DNA from: Dactylosporangium sp. AC04546
Lineage (GTDB): Bacteria > Actinomycetota > Actinomycetes > Mycobacteriales > Micromonosporaceae
Direction of reading: 5' to 3'
NCBI RefSeq assembly: GCF_022095675.1
Contig: NZ_JAHYSG010000045.1
Span: 1-64,000, forward strand
Length of the DNA stretch: 64,000 nucleotides
Under the pieces are notes generated by a model. The model made no database searches, was not told the origin of the DNA, and was given only the letters and a program-made list of their open reading frames with translations. This document shows, one piece after another, positions 43,127-51,615 of this stretch. Positions within the stretch are counted from its first letter, which is position 1, and each line of letters starts with the position of its first letter. The translations under genes and the position numbers were made by a program.

Positions 43127-43198
43127 CCGGGGCGGCTCTCCGGGGTGCTTCCTTCTCTTCATCTTGCAAGGATCTAGCGCCTCGACTCTCCGCCCCGG
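43127..43198. repeat. Long-range hairpin between the lipase and RING genes
   Basis: CCGGGGCGG (43127-43135) is inverted as CCGCCCCGG (43190-43198), 54 bp apart, and adjacent bases add partial pairing. Between the arms is a pyrimidine-rich stretch (43147-43166). It could end the lipase transcript, or be a structured leader or small RNA. No U-tract follows. Confidence 0.35.
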
Positions 43199-43239
43199 CC
43201 CACTCCCTTTCCCCTTGCTCCCGGGTGGATGACTGTTCC

Positions 43240-46116
43240 ATGGACGCGCTCGCCACGCTCCTGCTGCGCCGTGCCGGCGCGGTGTGCCTCCCACCGGCGG
43301 CCCCGCGGCCGCCTGCCGACGGTGACGTCTGGGTCACCGCGCTGGAGGCCGACCTGGCGAGACAGGGCTGGGTCCTCGACGCCGGGCTGCGGGCCCGGTT
43401 CGCGGCGCTCGACCCGGCGGTCCGGCTGACCTGGGCCGACTGGGTGCAGGCCGTCGCCGACGAGCTGGTCGGGGCCGACCGCGACCACGTGCCGCTGTTC
43501 CGCCGGTTCCCGGACACGCCGCGGAACCCGGCCGAGGAGTATGTCGAACGCATCCTCGCCCTGATCTTCCAGGACCGGACCGGGCGCTGCGTGCGCTGTT
43601 ACGAGGCCGGGCACGTCCGCCCGGTGGACCCGTGCGGCCACCTGGCCTGCACGCGGTGCTACGCCCCGGACCGCTATGCGGGCTGCCCGATCTGCGGCCG
43701 CCGCACGACCGGCGACGGCTGGCTGCCGCTGCCCACCACGCCGCCCGCGCCGCCCGCACCGGCCGGCGAACCGTTGCGGCTGCGGCTGCTCACCCTCGAC
43801 GACGACCCGGCCGCCACGGCCGTCCGGCTGCGCGACGAGCTGGTGGCCCGGACCGCCGCCCTGTCCGAGACCGACCGCGCCGACCTGCGGCTGCTGGTGA
43901 CCGCCACCGCGCCGGGCCGCCTGGACTGGCTGCCGGCCGAGGTGCCGGCCCGCGAGACCATCGCCGTGGTCATCGCCGCAGCCCTCGACGCCGGGCTGCC
44001 GGTGCTGGACGAGGCCGTCGCCCGCTGGGGCACCGCGACCGACGCGGCCCGCACGCTGTGGGCGTTCTCCGGCGGCGATCCCGGCCTCGTCCTGCCGGCG
44101 AAGCGGGTCCCCGGCCCCGGCGAGGCCCGCCGCCCGGCCGGCGAGCGGATCGTGACCGTGCCGACCCCGCGCGTCCGGGCGCTCCCCCGCCGGCTGCGCC
44201 GGGCCGTGCTCGCGTTCCTCGACGGCCTCGACCCGGTGACCGCCGCCGAGGACGTGCAGCGGCACCCGGCGGTGTGGAAGCGCCTGGCCGAGCGGCTCCA
44301 CCCGTTCGAGCAGGTCGCCGCCACCCCGTCCGCCGCCGTCGTCTTCGCCGCGCTCCGCGGCACCCGCACCCCGCTCGACGGCCCCCTCGGCCAGGCGATC
44401 GCCGCCGCCCACGAGCGCCGCCCCGACCGGATCCTGCGCACCGACCACCCCGACGGCACGGTCTCGGTCCGCGTGCGCACCCTGGCGTCCCTGGTCGAGG
44501 CGGCCGCCGCGGCCGCCGACCCGGCCAGCGCCGCGGCGCTGCTGATGGGCCGCCCGGGCGAGCTGTGGCGGCGCCTCGACCACCTGCTGCGGCTGGCCGG
44601 CGACGACCCGGACGCCCAGCGGATCGTGCTGGACGCGGCCCGCGAGACCGCACCGCACGTCTCCCCCAACGTCCTGGCCACGGCGGCCACGGCGGTCGGC
44701 ACGCGCGCCACGACGACCCCGGCCGACGTGGTGACCGCCGCCGGCGAATCGGCCTCGATGGCCGGCGCCGCCCTGGGTGCGCCGGCTGCGGGGGCCGCCG
44801 TCGCCGGCGGGCCGGCCGCGGCCGGTGACGCCGAGTCGCGGCTGCGGGCGGTGCTGCTCGCCCGGCGGGCGGTCCAGATCCGCCGCGGGCCCGGACGTCC
44901 GGGCGGCGAGCCGAAGCACGGGCCGGGCCCCGGCACGCCCCGGCGGACGTTCTTCCCGAAGGGCGACTCCGTGCGCACCTGGACCGCGCCCGAGCTGCGC
45001 GGCCCCCTCCCGCCCGGCATCGTCACCGAGGTCCGTGGATGCGCCGACGAGGAACTGACCCGCCGGGCCGCCCGGGCCGCGACGGGCGAGCGGTTTGATC
45101 TCGCGATCATCGATGCCGGGCTGGCTCGGGTGCCGGCGCCCATGCGGGAGCGGGTCTCGGCCGAGCAGCTCGCGGGTTGGCCGCGGGGCAGCGTGCGCAC
45201 GCTCGACGACGGCGTGGACGTGGTGCGGCTGTTCGCGCACTGGACGGACACGACCGACCGGGTCGACCTCGACCTCTCCTGCGCGTTCTACACCGCCGAC
45301 TGGGTGCAGGCCGGGCAGTGCGACTACAGCAACCTGCGCTTCCACGACGCCGCGAACCACTCCGGCGACCTGACCTCGGCGCCGCCGCCGCTGGGCGCGA
45401 CCGAGTATCTGGACCTGCACCGGTCCCGGCTGCTGCGGGCGGGCGTGGCCTGGGCGGTGCCGGTCGTGCTGAGCTACAACGACGTCCCGTTCGACGTGCT
45501 CGACGCCGCCTTCGCCGGGTTCGCGCTGCCGGTCCCGGGCGGCGAGCAGTACGACGCGGCGCGCGTCATGCAGCGGTTCACCCTGCGGGGCGACGCCCGG
45601 GCGCTGGTGCCGTTCGTGCTCGACGTGCGCTCCGGCGAGGTCATGTGGGTCGAGGCGGTGCTGTCCGTGCTCGGCTACGCGCACGACATCGACGAGTACG
45701 GCCCGCGCATCGGCAAGCTGGCCGCCGACCTGTGGGACCACTTCACCGGCGGCTGCCGCGCGACGGTGCTGGACGTGGCCGCCTGGCACGCGGCGGCCCG
45801 CGCCGACCGGGTCGAGGTCGCCCACGCCGACGGCACCCGCACCGCCGTGCCGGTCACGACCCCGGCAGCGACGGTCGCGGCCATCCGCGCCGCGGCCACC
45901 GCGGCCGTCGGTGCCACCGCGGCCAGCGCGGCCGTCGCGGGGGACGTGGTGGCGGCGCCGGCGGGCGGGCGCGTGCTCGCGGCCGTCGCCGACGCCGGCC
46001 TGCTCCCGGCGCACGTTGCCGAGGGCTCGGTCGCGCTCGTCGTCGACGACCGACCGCCGGCGCCGTGGACCCCGGCCACAGCGGCCGACCTGATCGCCGG
46101 GCTGGCGCCGTCCTGA
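43240..46116 (+). CDS. Large RING-finger protein of the MXAN_6230/SCO0854 type
   Basis: A 958-residue protein. A complete C3HC4 RING finger lies at about 117-152: CVRC, then PCGH, ACTRC and CPIC with spacings that fit a two-zinc cross-brace. It matches a bacterial family named for Myxococcus MXAN_6230 and Streptomyces SCO0854. Flanking helical regions are Ala/Arg-rich. Near residues 670-830 the segment DLSCAFYTADWVQAGQCDYSN...HSGD resembles a TerD-type beta-sandwich. ATG 43240 suits the family's DALATLLLRR start; GTG 43225 is in frame. In eukaryotes RING domains recruit E2 enzymes; no ubiquitin-like gene is nearby, so ligase activity is unproven. Confidence 0.85.
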   Translation: MDALATLLLRRAGAVCLPPAAPRPPADGDVWVTALEADLARQGWVLDAGLRARFAALDPAVRLTWADWVQAVADELVGADRDHVPLFRRFPDTPRNPAEEYVERILALIFQDRTGRCVRCYEAGHVRPVDPCGHLACTRCYAPDRYAGCPICGRRTTGDGWLPLPTTPPAPPAPAGEPLRLRLLTLDDDPAATAVRLRDELVARTAALSETDRADLRLLVTATAPGRLDWLPAEVPARETIAVVIAAALDAGLPVLDEAVARWGTATDAARTLWAFSGGDPGLVLPAKRVPGPGEARRPAGERIVTVPTPRVRALPRRLRRAVLAFLDGLDPVTAAEDVQRHPAVWKRLAERLHPFEQVAATPSAAVVFAALRGTRTPLDGPLGQAIAAAHERRPDRILRTDHPDGTVSVRVRTLASLVEAAAAAADPASAAALLMGRPGELWRRLDHLLRLAGDDPDAQRIVLDAARETAPHVSPNVLATAATAVGTRATTTPADVVTAAGESASMAGAALGAPAAGAAVAGGPAAAGDAESRLRAVLLARRAVQIRRGPGRPGGEPKHGPGPGTPRRTFFPKGDSVRTWTAPELRGPLPPGIVTEVRGCADEELTRRAARAATGERFDLAIIDAGLARVPAPMRERVSAEQLAGWPRGSVRTLDDGVDVVRLFAHWTDTTDRVDLDLSCAFYTADWVQAGQCDYSNLRFHDAANHSGDLTSAPPPLGATEYLDLHRSRLLRAGVAWAVPVVLSYNDVPFDVLDAAFAGFALPVPGGEQYDAARVMQRFTLRGDARALVPFVLDVRSGEVMWVEAVLSVLGYAHDIDEYGPRIGKLAADLWDHFTGGCRATVLDVAAWHAAARADRVEVAHADGTRTAVPVTTPAATVAAIRAAATAAVGATAASAAVAGDVVAAPAGGRVLAAVADAGLLPAHVAEGSVALVVDDRPPAPWTPATAADLIAGLAPS

Positions 46117-46198
46117 GCAATTTCCGCCGCGACCTGTCGAAGTCGTGCGGGGCCGATCGTCGGGAAGGTGGAGGTACGACACCACCTGGAGGTCAGAC

Positions 46199-46906
46199 AT
46201 GGCACTGCCCGAGATCGTGGGACGCGCGGAGTGGCTCAGCGCCCGGACGGCGCTGCTCGACCAGGAGAAGGACATCACGCGACGGATCGACGCGCTCAAC
46301 GCGCAGCGGCGGCGCCTGCCGATGGTGCGCATCGACACGCCGTACCGCCTGCGGGGGCCTGCCGGTGACGCCACCCTCGCCGAACTGTTCCAGGGGCGCC
46401 GGCAGCTGATCATCCAGCACGTGATGTTCGCGCCGTCGTGGGACGGGGCCTGCCCGGCGTGCACGGCGGGCGTGGACGAGATCGCGCCCGCGCTCCTGGA
46501 GCACCTGGCCAACCGCGAGACCACGTTCGCGCTCGTGTCGCGGGCGCCGTACGAGAAGCTCGCCGGGTACGGGCAGGGTCGCGGGTGGACGATCCCGTGG
46601 TACAGCTCGCACGGGACGTCGTTCAACTTCGACTTCGACGTGAGCTTCGACCCGGCCGTGAAGGAGCCGGTGTACAACTACCGGCCGCTGCTCATGGCCG
46701 ACACGCCGGAACTGTCGGGGATGAGCTGCTTCCTGCGCGAGGGCGACGAGGTGTTCCACACCTACTCGGCGTACGCCCGCGGCACCGACCACAAGGGCGG
46801 CGCCTACGGCCTGCTCGACCTGACCGCCCTGGGCCGGCAGGAGGCCTGGGAGGAGCCGAAGGACCGCGTGGAAAACCCGCACGGCGCGGTGCCCGACTTC
46901 AGCTAA
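46199..46906 (+). CDS. DUF899 thioredoxin-like protein
   Basis: A 235-residue protein of the DUF899 family, with a thioredoxin-like fold. LFQGRRQLIIQHVMFAPSWDGACPACTAGVDE contains a C85-P-A-C88 pair at the position of thioredoxin's active site. The conserved FNFDFDVSFDPA and HTYSAYARGTD segments follow. TGGAGG lies 5-6 nt before ATG 46199. A redox role is expected but not shown for the family. The TAA stop is also the start of the next gene's -10. Confidence 0.9.
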   Translation: MALPEIVGRAEWLSARTALLDQEKDITRRIDALNAQRRRLPMVRIDTPYRLRGPAGDATLAELFQGRRQLIIQHVMFAPSWDGACPACTAGVDEIAPALLEHLANRETTFALVSRAPYEKLAGYGQGRGWTIPWYSSHGTSFNFDFDVSFDPAVKEPVYNYRPLLMADTPELSGMSCFLREGDEVFHTYSAYARGTDHKGGAYGLLDLTALGRQEAWEEPKDRVENPHGAVPDFS

Positions 46907-46916
46907 CGTGCCACGG

Positions 46917-47495
46917 GTGGAGTGGGATCCTTGGTTGCCCGATGAGGTGGCGCGGCGGCTTGCAGGGGTGCGGTCGCCGTGGTACGTCGCGGGCGGCTGG
47001 GCCCTCGACCTGTGGCTCGGTGGGGAGACCCGCCCGCACGAGGACACCGAGATCGGCGTCCCGGCGGGCGGCTTCCCCGAGTTCCGCGCGGCGCTGAGCG
47101 CCTACGACTTCCGGGTCGCCGGCGACGGCGAGCTGTGGCCGGCCGACGGCCCGGCCTTCGACGCCCACCACCAGACCTGGGTGAGCGACCCGGCCACCGG
47201 CCGCTTCCACCTCGACATCTTCCGCGAGCCGCACGACGGCGACGTCTGGATCTGCCGCCGCGACGCGTCGATCCGCCGCCCCTACCGGGAGATCATCCGC
47301 CGGACCGCGGACGGCGTGCCGTACCTCGTGCCGGAGCTCGCCCTGCTCTTCAAGGCCAAGGCGACCCGCCCCAAGGACGAGGCCGACTTCACGACCGCCC
47401 TGCCGCACCTCGACCCGGGCCGCCGCGCCTGGCTCTACGCGGCGATCACCCGCGTCCACCCGGGCCACCCCTGGCTGGCCCGCATCGAGCTCTAG
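46917..47495 (+). CDS. Aminoglycoside/lincosamide nucleotidyltransferase-like protein
   Basis: A 192-residue nucleotidyltransferase-superfamily protein. WYVAGGWALDLWLGGETRPHEDTEIGV holds the GGWA and RPHxDxE motif of Pol-beta-type drug adenylyltransferases, followed by FHLDIFRE. VPELALLFKAKATRPKDEADF is the usual conserved helix. Many relatives do not confer resistance. GTG 46917 has TAACGT 7 nt upstream, formed by the previous gene's stop; GTG 46908 is the alternative. It overlaps the convergent hydrolase by 4 nt. Confidence 0.83.
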   Translation: MEWDPWLPDEVARRLAGVRSPWYVAGGWALDLWLGGETRPHEDTEIGVPAGGFPEFRAALSAYDFRVAGDGELWPADGPAFDAHHQTWVSDPATGRFHLDIFREPHDGDVWICRRDASIRRPYREIIRRTADGVPYLVPELALLFKAKATRPKDEADFTTALPHLDPGRRAWLYAAITRVHPGHPWLARIEL

Positions 47496-48169
47496 CTCCG
47501 CACGAACTCGGCGATGACGTCGGCGACGTGGCCGGCGCCGCGGCTGTTCTGGTGGATGAGGTCGGTGGTCAGCTCGAGCCCGTTGCGCCGGGAGATGTCG
47601 TCCCACGACCGCCGCAGGATCAGCCGCTGCAGCACGGCGGTGTTGCGCAGCCGGTGCGCGTCCCCGTACGACCGCGGCCTGGCCTCCCCCAGGTCGGCGA
47701 GCTGCCGCTCGTGCAGCGGCAGGTACCCGGCGCCGAACTCGGCGGCGACCTCCCGCACGACCCCGCTGTACTCGGTAGCCTGCTCCTGGGCCGGCGCCTG
47801 CCCGAGCACCGGCAGCGACAACAGCCCGATCCGGGCGCCGGTCTCATCACGCAGGCGCCTCACGATGTCGCTGAGGTTTCGCTGGTACCCCTGGATCGTC
47901 GGCCGCTCCGGCAGCCGCTTCCTCCGCATCGCCACCCGGGCATGCTCGGGGTCGATGGCCGCCCGCACGTCGTTGGTCCCGATCAGCACCGTCACGACGT
48001 CGGGCCGGTGCGCGACGGCGGCGTCGAGGCGCTGCAGGAGGTTGTACGCCAGATCCCCGTTGACCCCGTCCTGGATGACCTCGGCATCGACCCGCCGCCG
48101 CAGCACGGCCACGTAGTCGACCCCGAGCTGCCCCTTGGTGATGCTGTCGCCCAGGCAAACGATCCGCAT
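47492..48169 (-). CDS. SGNH/GDSL hydrolase
   Basis: A 225-residue esterase-like enzyme without a signal peptide. The blocks of the SGNH fold are Ser9 in CLGDSITKG, Gly/Asn region NGDLAYNLLQRL, Asn in IGTNDV, and the Asp-His pair in TDLIHQNSRGAGHVAD. It probably hydrolyses esters, lipids or acetyl groups on sugars. TACAGT (48182-48177) lies 7 nt before ATG 48169, so the transcript is leaderless. Confidence 0.9.
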   Translation of the reverse strand: MRIVCLGDSITKGQLGVDYVAVLRRRVDAEVIQDGVNGDLAYNLLQRLDAAVAHRPDVVTVLIGTNDVRAAIDPEHARVAMRRKRLPERPTIQGYQRNLSDIVRRLRDETGARIGLLSLPVLGQAPAQEQATEYSGVVREVAAEFGAGYLPLHERQLADLGEARPRSYGDAHRLRNTAVLQRLILRRSWDDISRRNGLELTTDLIHQNSRGAGHVADVIAEFVRS

Positions 48170-48236
48170 GCCGGGCACTGTAGAGTATTTCACTAGTTGT
48201 CGCTACAAAACCGTTGCCCACATCGCAGGAGCCCCG

Positions 48237-48539
48237 ATGCGCCTCAAGCACCCGGACGACGACGAACTCCGCGCCAACTTCGAGGAACTCCTGTCCTCGG
48301 TCCGCAACGGCGGCGGCATCTACACCCACAGCGGCGTGGACATGGAAACCGAGGACGCCCTGTGGGCCATAGCCAAGGCCTACCCGCACGTCACCGACGA
48401 GCTGGTGAGATCCGCCCGCAAGACGTTCGAGGGCCAGATGGACGGCTCGAACAGCGCGGCCAGGCGAGCGGCCCTGGAGCGCAAGTTCGAGGAGTACACC
48501 CGAGCACGCCAGCAACAACCCCCGCAGCCGCCGAACTAG
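48237..48539 (+). CDS. Small hypothetical protein
   Basis: A 100-residue charged helical protein (KHPDDDELRANFEELLSSV, then ERKFEEYTRARQQQPPQ). It has no membrane segment or motif that I recognise. CAGGA lies 7-8 nt before ATG 48237. It is divergent from the SGNH hydrolase with 67 bp between. The C-terminal Gln/Pro tail is probably disordered. Function unknown. Confidence 0.65.
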   Translation: MRLKHPDDDELRANFEELLSSVRNGGGIYTHSGVDMETEDALWAIAKAYPHVTDELVRSARKTFEGQMDGSNSAARRAALERKFEEYTRARQQQPPQPPN

Positions 48540-48708
48540 CCGCGGGCGCGAGCGCCGCTTCGCCCCAACGACTCGCACCAGAAGGCGCGCCGACGTCGTA
48601 CGCCCCGGCGTGCCGCCCGCGCCGCCGCACCGCGCCGCGCCGTCGGGCCGCCGCGCCGCGCCAGCACGGTCGCATCGCGCTGCCACGGCGGGCGGGTGGG
48701 CGGCGGGG

Positions 48709-49758
48709 TTAGCCGGCGGCGCGCGTGGGCCAGGTTGACGGGGCGTCGAGGTTCGGCGAGATCTGCAGGTGCGTGGCCAGGTACGTGGCGTCGGCCTCGG
48801 TGAGGTTGTCGGCGTCCTTGGGGTCCAGGACGCAGATGTAGAGCTCCACCGGGCCGAACGTGGTGAACCACAGGCCCCTTGGTGACGTCGTGCGCCACTC
48901 GGCGGGCCAGCCGGCGACCGTGCGGTTGGGATGGAACGCGGCCTGGACGCTCGGGTCGGCCGCGCGCCGTTCCTTGGTCCAGATGAGGACCGGGGTGCCG
49001 CCCGGCTGCTCGACCGTGAGGCCCGAGTGGATCCAGCGCTGCTGGCCGGGATCGGGGGCGCGGCGGACGCGGGTCTGGCACTCGACCCAGCGGTAGCCGG
49101 GCGGCAGCTCGGTGAGGCGGAGCGGCATGACGCAGCGTAAGGCGCGGTCGAAGCGGATCGACTCGGCGACCCGCAGGGCGAAGTCGGCGGTGTTGACGCT
49201 GGCCAGGAGCATGGCGTGCACGCCCGGGCGGGGTTCCCAGCGGATCTCGAAGGCGCGGGCGCTGTCATAGAAGCCCTCGCGCAGCAGTGCCGGCTCACCG
49301 TTCACTGTGGACGGTGCTTCGGCGCCGTGGTCGTCGCCCGCCGCGCGGTCGAGGATGGCCTCGTCCGTTGCCAGGTAGAAGGTGACCCACCAGCGGTTGT
49401 CGCCGTCGTAGACGGTGGCCTTCTCGTAGCCCTTCGACGACGACACCCACTCGGTGGCCACCGCCTTGTCGAGCACGCCGTAGTCGAGGGCGAAGTGCAC
49501 GATCGACGGGTCGGTGCCGACCTCGCCGCCGCCCGCGGCGACCGGGAGGCCGTTGTCGCCGAGGCCGGGTGCCGGCATGCGCACCACGGCGAAGAGCGCG
49601 ACGAGCACGGCCGCCACCCCGGCGGCGCCGATCGCGCGGCGCCGGCGGCGGACCGTGTGGGCGCGCCGGACGGCCGCCGCGCCCAAGGCGTCGGTCGACA
49701 CCGGCCGGTCGGCCCGCGCGGTGAGCGTCGCCGTGACCCGTGCCTCCAGGTCGGTCAT
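48709..49758 (-). CDS. Membrane protein paired with a SigE-type sigma factor
   Basis: A 349-residue protein. The cytosolic N-terminus (MTDLEARVTATLTARAD, then AVRRAHTVRRRRR) leads to one helix at about 43-60 and a large exterior domain with a few Cys (RCVMPLRL, VECQTR, ICVLDPKD). It starts 14 nt after the stop of a SigE-type sigma gene. In actinomycetes such proteins are routinely found beside SigE-family factors and may act as anti-sigma or signal sensors, although this one has no zinc HxxxCxxC motif. An exported stress sensor is likely. Confidence 0.75.
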   Translation of the reverse strand: MTDLEARVTATLTARADRPVSTDALGAAAVRRAHTVRRRRRAIGAAGVAAVLVALFAVVRMPAPGLGDNGLPVAAGGGEVGTDPSIVHFALDYGVLDKAVATEWVSSSKGYEKATVYDGDNRWWVTFYLATDEAILDRAAGDDHGAEAPSTVNGEPALLREGFYDSARAFEIRWEPRPGVHAMLLASVNTADFALRVAESIRFDRALRCVMPLRLTELPPGYRWVECQTRVRRAPDPGQQRWIHSGLTVEQPGGTPVLIWTKERRAADPSVQAAFHPNRTVAGWPAEWRTTSPRGLWFTTFGPVELYICVLDPKDADNLTEADATYLATHLQISPNLDAPSTWPTRAAG

Positions 49759-49772
49759 GTGCCGTCCCTCCT

Positions 49773-50294
49773 TCACGATGCACCTGCCGCGTCGAGATGT
49801 GCGCGGAGCCGCTGCAGCGCACGCATCGCGTGCGTCCGGACGGTCACCGGCTCGCAGTCGAGGATCTCGGCGATCGTGGCGTCGTCGAGATCCTCGTAGT
49901 AGCGCAGCACGACGACCACCCGCTGCCGGTGCGGCAGCCGGACGATGAGGCGCCAGAGCTGGTCGCGGTCGGCCGCCTCGACGCCGAGGTCGCCGGGCGC
50001 CGGCCGGTCGACGACGTGCTCGATCGGCACCTCGCGGTTGGCGCCGCGCCGCCACCAGGAGCGGGCGGCGTTGACCAGCAGCCGCCGCAGGTAGACGTCG
50101 GGATTGTCGGCGCGCCGAATGCGCCCCCACCGCAGGTACGCCTTGGCGAGCGCGTCCTGCACCAGATCCTCGGCGCGCTGGTCGTCGCCCGTGAGCAGGA
50201 TCGCGAAGCGCACCAGCGCCGCTCCCCGAGCGGCCACATAGGCCTCGAAGCTCGCCGGGGCCGCCTCGGGCTCCTGCCGGATCACGATCACCAC
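49773..50294 (-). CDS. SigE-family (SigE-like, ECF-type) sigma factor
   Basis: A 173-residue sigma factor of the actinobacterial SigE family. Region 2 is FEAYVAARGAALVRFAILLTGDDQRAEDLVQDALAKAYLRW, and region 4 is RLPHRQRVVVVLRYYEDLDDATIAEILDCEPVTVRTHAMRALQRLR. GTG 50294 is chosen because AGAGGAG lies 8 nt upstream; a longer start at 50324 adds ten residues before that site. The membrane protein gene follows 14 nt on. The trigger is unknown. Confidence 0.9.
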   Translation of the reverse strand: MVIVIRQEPEAAPASFEAYVAARGAALVRFAILLTGDDQRAEDLVQDALAKAYLRWGRIRRADNPDVYLRRLLVNAARSWWRRGANREVPIEHVVDRPAPGDLGVEAADRDQLWRLIVRLPHRQRVVVVLRYYEDLDDATIAEILDCEPVTVRTHAMRALQRLRAHLDAAGAS

Positions 50295-50363
50295 GCGTTC
50301 GTCTCCTCTGCCGGACTCTGTCACCGCTCAGAGGCTCCGGCGGGGGCCTCGCGTTGACAGCGG

Positions 50364-51257
50364 CTACAAGGTTTTTTCGAACCAGTGGTGGGCGTAGCGT
50401 TCGGCGTTGTACCGCGGGATCTCGCGGTAGCCGGCGCCGCGGTACATGCGAATGGCCTCGTGCAGGTTGCGGTTCGTGTCGAGCCGGACCGCGCCGTAGC
50501 CGCGCTCGGCGGCGTGGCGCTCCAGCTCGCCGAGCATGCGCCGGCCGACGCCCATGCCGCGGACCGTCTCGGCCACCCAGAGGCGCTTGATCTCGGCCGG
50601 CCCGTCGGGGTGCAGCTTGACACCGCCGCACCCGACCGGCTCCGAGGCGAGCGTGGCGAGCAGGAACGCGCCGGCCGGCGCGGTGAACTCCTCGTCGGCC
50701 GCGGGCGTGCTCAGCCCCGGGTCGAAGCCGTCGTCGAAGCGGCGGGCGATCTCCCGCACGTACGCCCGCAGGCACGCCCGGGCCCGCGGGTCGCCGGGCG
50801 GCACGACCTCGATGACCACCATGCTGGCCAGCAGGAGCCGCTCCACCTCGTGCATCGCCGCGGTGAGGCGGTCGCGCTGGCCGTCGCTGAGCGGCGTGAG
50901 GATCGAGCGGGCCAGGTCGTCGGAGCGCTCGTCGAGCACCGCCCACTCCTGCCGGCCGGCGGCCGTGAGCCGGGCCTCCCGCACGCGGCCGTCGCCGCCG
51001 CCCGGGCCGCTCGCCGGGCCGATCGTGACGAGCCCGTCCACCTCGAGCGACCGCAGCAGCCGGCTCAGGTAGCCGGAGTCGAGCCCGAGCCGCCCGCGCA
51101 GCGCCGCGACCTCGGCGCCCGCCGGGCCGATCTCCCACAGCAGCCGGGCCTGGCCGAGCGGGCGGCCGCGGGCCATGTACTCATCGTCGAGGGCCCCGAC
51201 CCGCTGGGTGACCGTCCGGTTGAACCGCCGCACCGATGCCACAAGATTCGCGTCCAC
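50364..51257 (-). CDS. MarR regulator fused to a GNAT acetyltransferase
   Basis: A 297-residue fusion. Residues 1-150 form a MarR winged helix (GQARLLWEIGPAGAEVAALRGRLGLDSGYLSRLLRSLEVDGLV). The rest is a GNAT fold with GPAEIKRLWVAETVRGMGVGRRMLGELERHA, the acetyl-CoA loop, and GAVRLDTNRNLHEAIRMYRGAGY. Such fusions are known in bacteria. TAAAGT lies 7 nt before GTG 51257 and is overlapped by a perfect dyad, so the protein likely represses itself. The acetylated substrate is unknown. Confidence 0.9.
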   Translation of the reverse strand: MDANLVASVRRFNRTVTQRVGALDDEYMARGRPLGQARLLWEIGPAGAEVAALRGRLGLDSGYLSRLLRSLEVDGLVTIGPASGPGGGDGRVREARLTAAGRQEWAVLDERSDDLARSILTPLSDGQRDRLTAAMHEVERLLLASMVVIEVVPPGDPRARACLRAYVREIARRFDDGFDPGLSTPAADEEFTAPAGAFLLATLASEPVGCGGVKLHPDGPAEIKRLWVAETVRGMGVGRRMLGELERHAAERGYGAVRLDTNRNLHEAIRMYRGAGYREIPRYNAERYAHHWFEKTL

Positions 51258-51261
51258 ATAG

Positions 51262-51275
51262 CTGACTTTAGTCAG
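51262..51275 (-). promoter_or_regulatory. Perfect MarR-type operator over a -10
   Basis: CTGACT-TT-AGTCAG is a perfect 14-bp dyad. On the minus strand its centre contributes TAAAGT (51270-51265), the -10 of the MarR-GNAT gene. A dimer bound here would directly block polymerase. The size and shape suit a MarR dimer. Confidence 0.65.
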
Positions 51276-51345
51276 GTAATGCCGTCGCGGAACCCTCCTT
51301 CCGGCCGATCGGTCCGGGCGCCGGGTTGTAGTTCAATCGCGAACC

Positions 51346-51615
51346 ATGAGGATTTACCGGGGTGGCTGCGCCTATCACCTGGTCACCATGGGCGCCGGGA
51401 TCGACGCCGTGGACCAGACCCTCACGGCGGCCGGACTGATGTTCACCCGGACACCGACCACGGTCGTGTGGCCCGGCGGCCGCAGCGAGGGCGTCGAGTT
51501 CGTCCACTACGCCCAGGGGCCGAGCCAGCGCGTCCCGGAAGACCTCGTCCACCGCCTCATCGAGGGCGGCGTCTGGATGCTCTACCGCAAGGTCGACGCC
51601 ACGTCACCCCTCTGA
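51346..51615 (+). CDS. Small hypothetical protein
   Basis: An 89-residue protein (IYRGGCAYHLVTMGAGIDAVDQTL, then VHYAQGPSQRVPEDLVHRLIEGG). TTCAAT 8 nt upstream and no ribosome site suggest a leaderless start at ATG 51346. It overlaps the convergent hydrolase by 34 nt. No family recognised. The codon bias looks like that of its neighbours. Confidence 0.5.
   Translation: MRIYRGGCAYHLVTMGAGIDAVDQTLTAAGLMFTRTPTTVVWPGGRSEGVEFVHYAQGPSQRVPEDLVHRLIEGGVWMLYRKVDATSPL

Noticed and set aside
43174..46677. Very long open frame on the minus strand opposite the RING gene
   Set aside because: Its residues are His/Gly/Arg-rich and lack any motif, as expected when very GC-rich codons are read in the antisense frame; the plus strand encodes the RING, CPIC and helical motifs.
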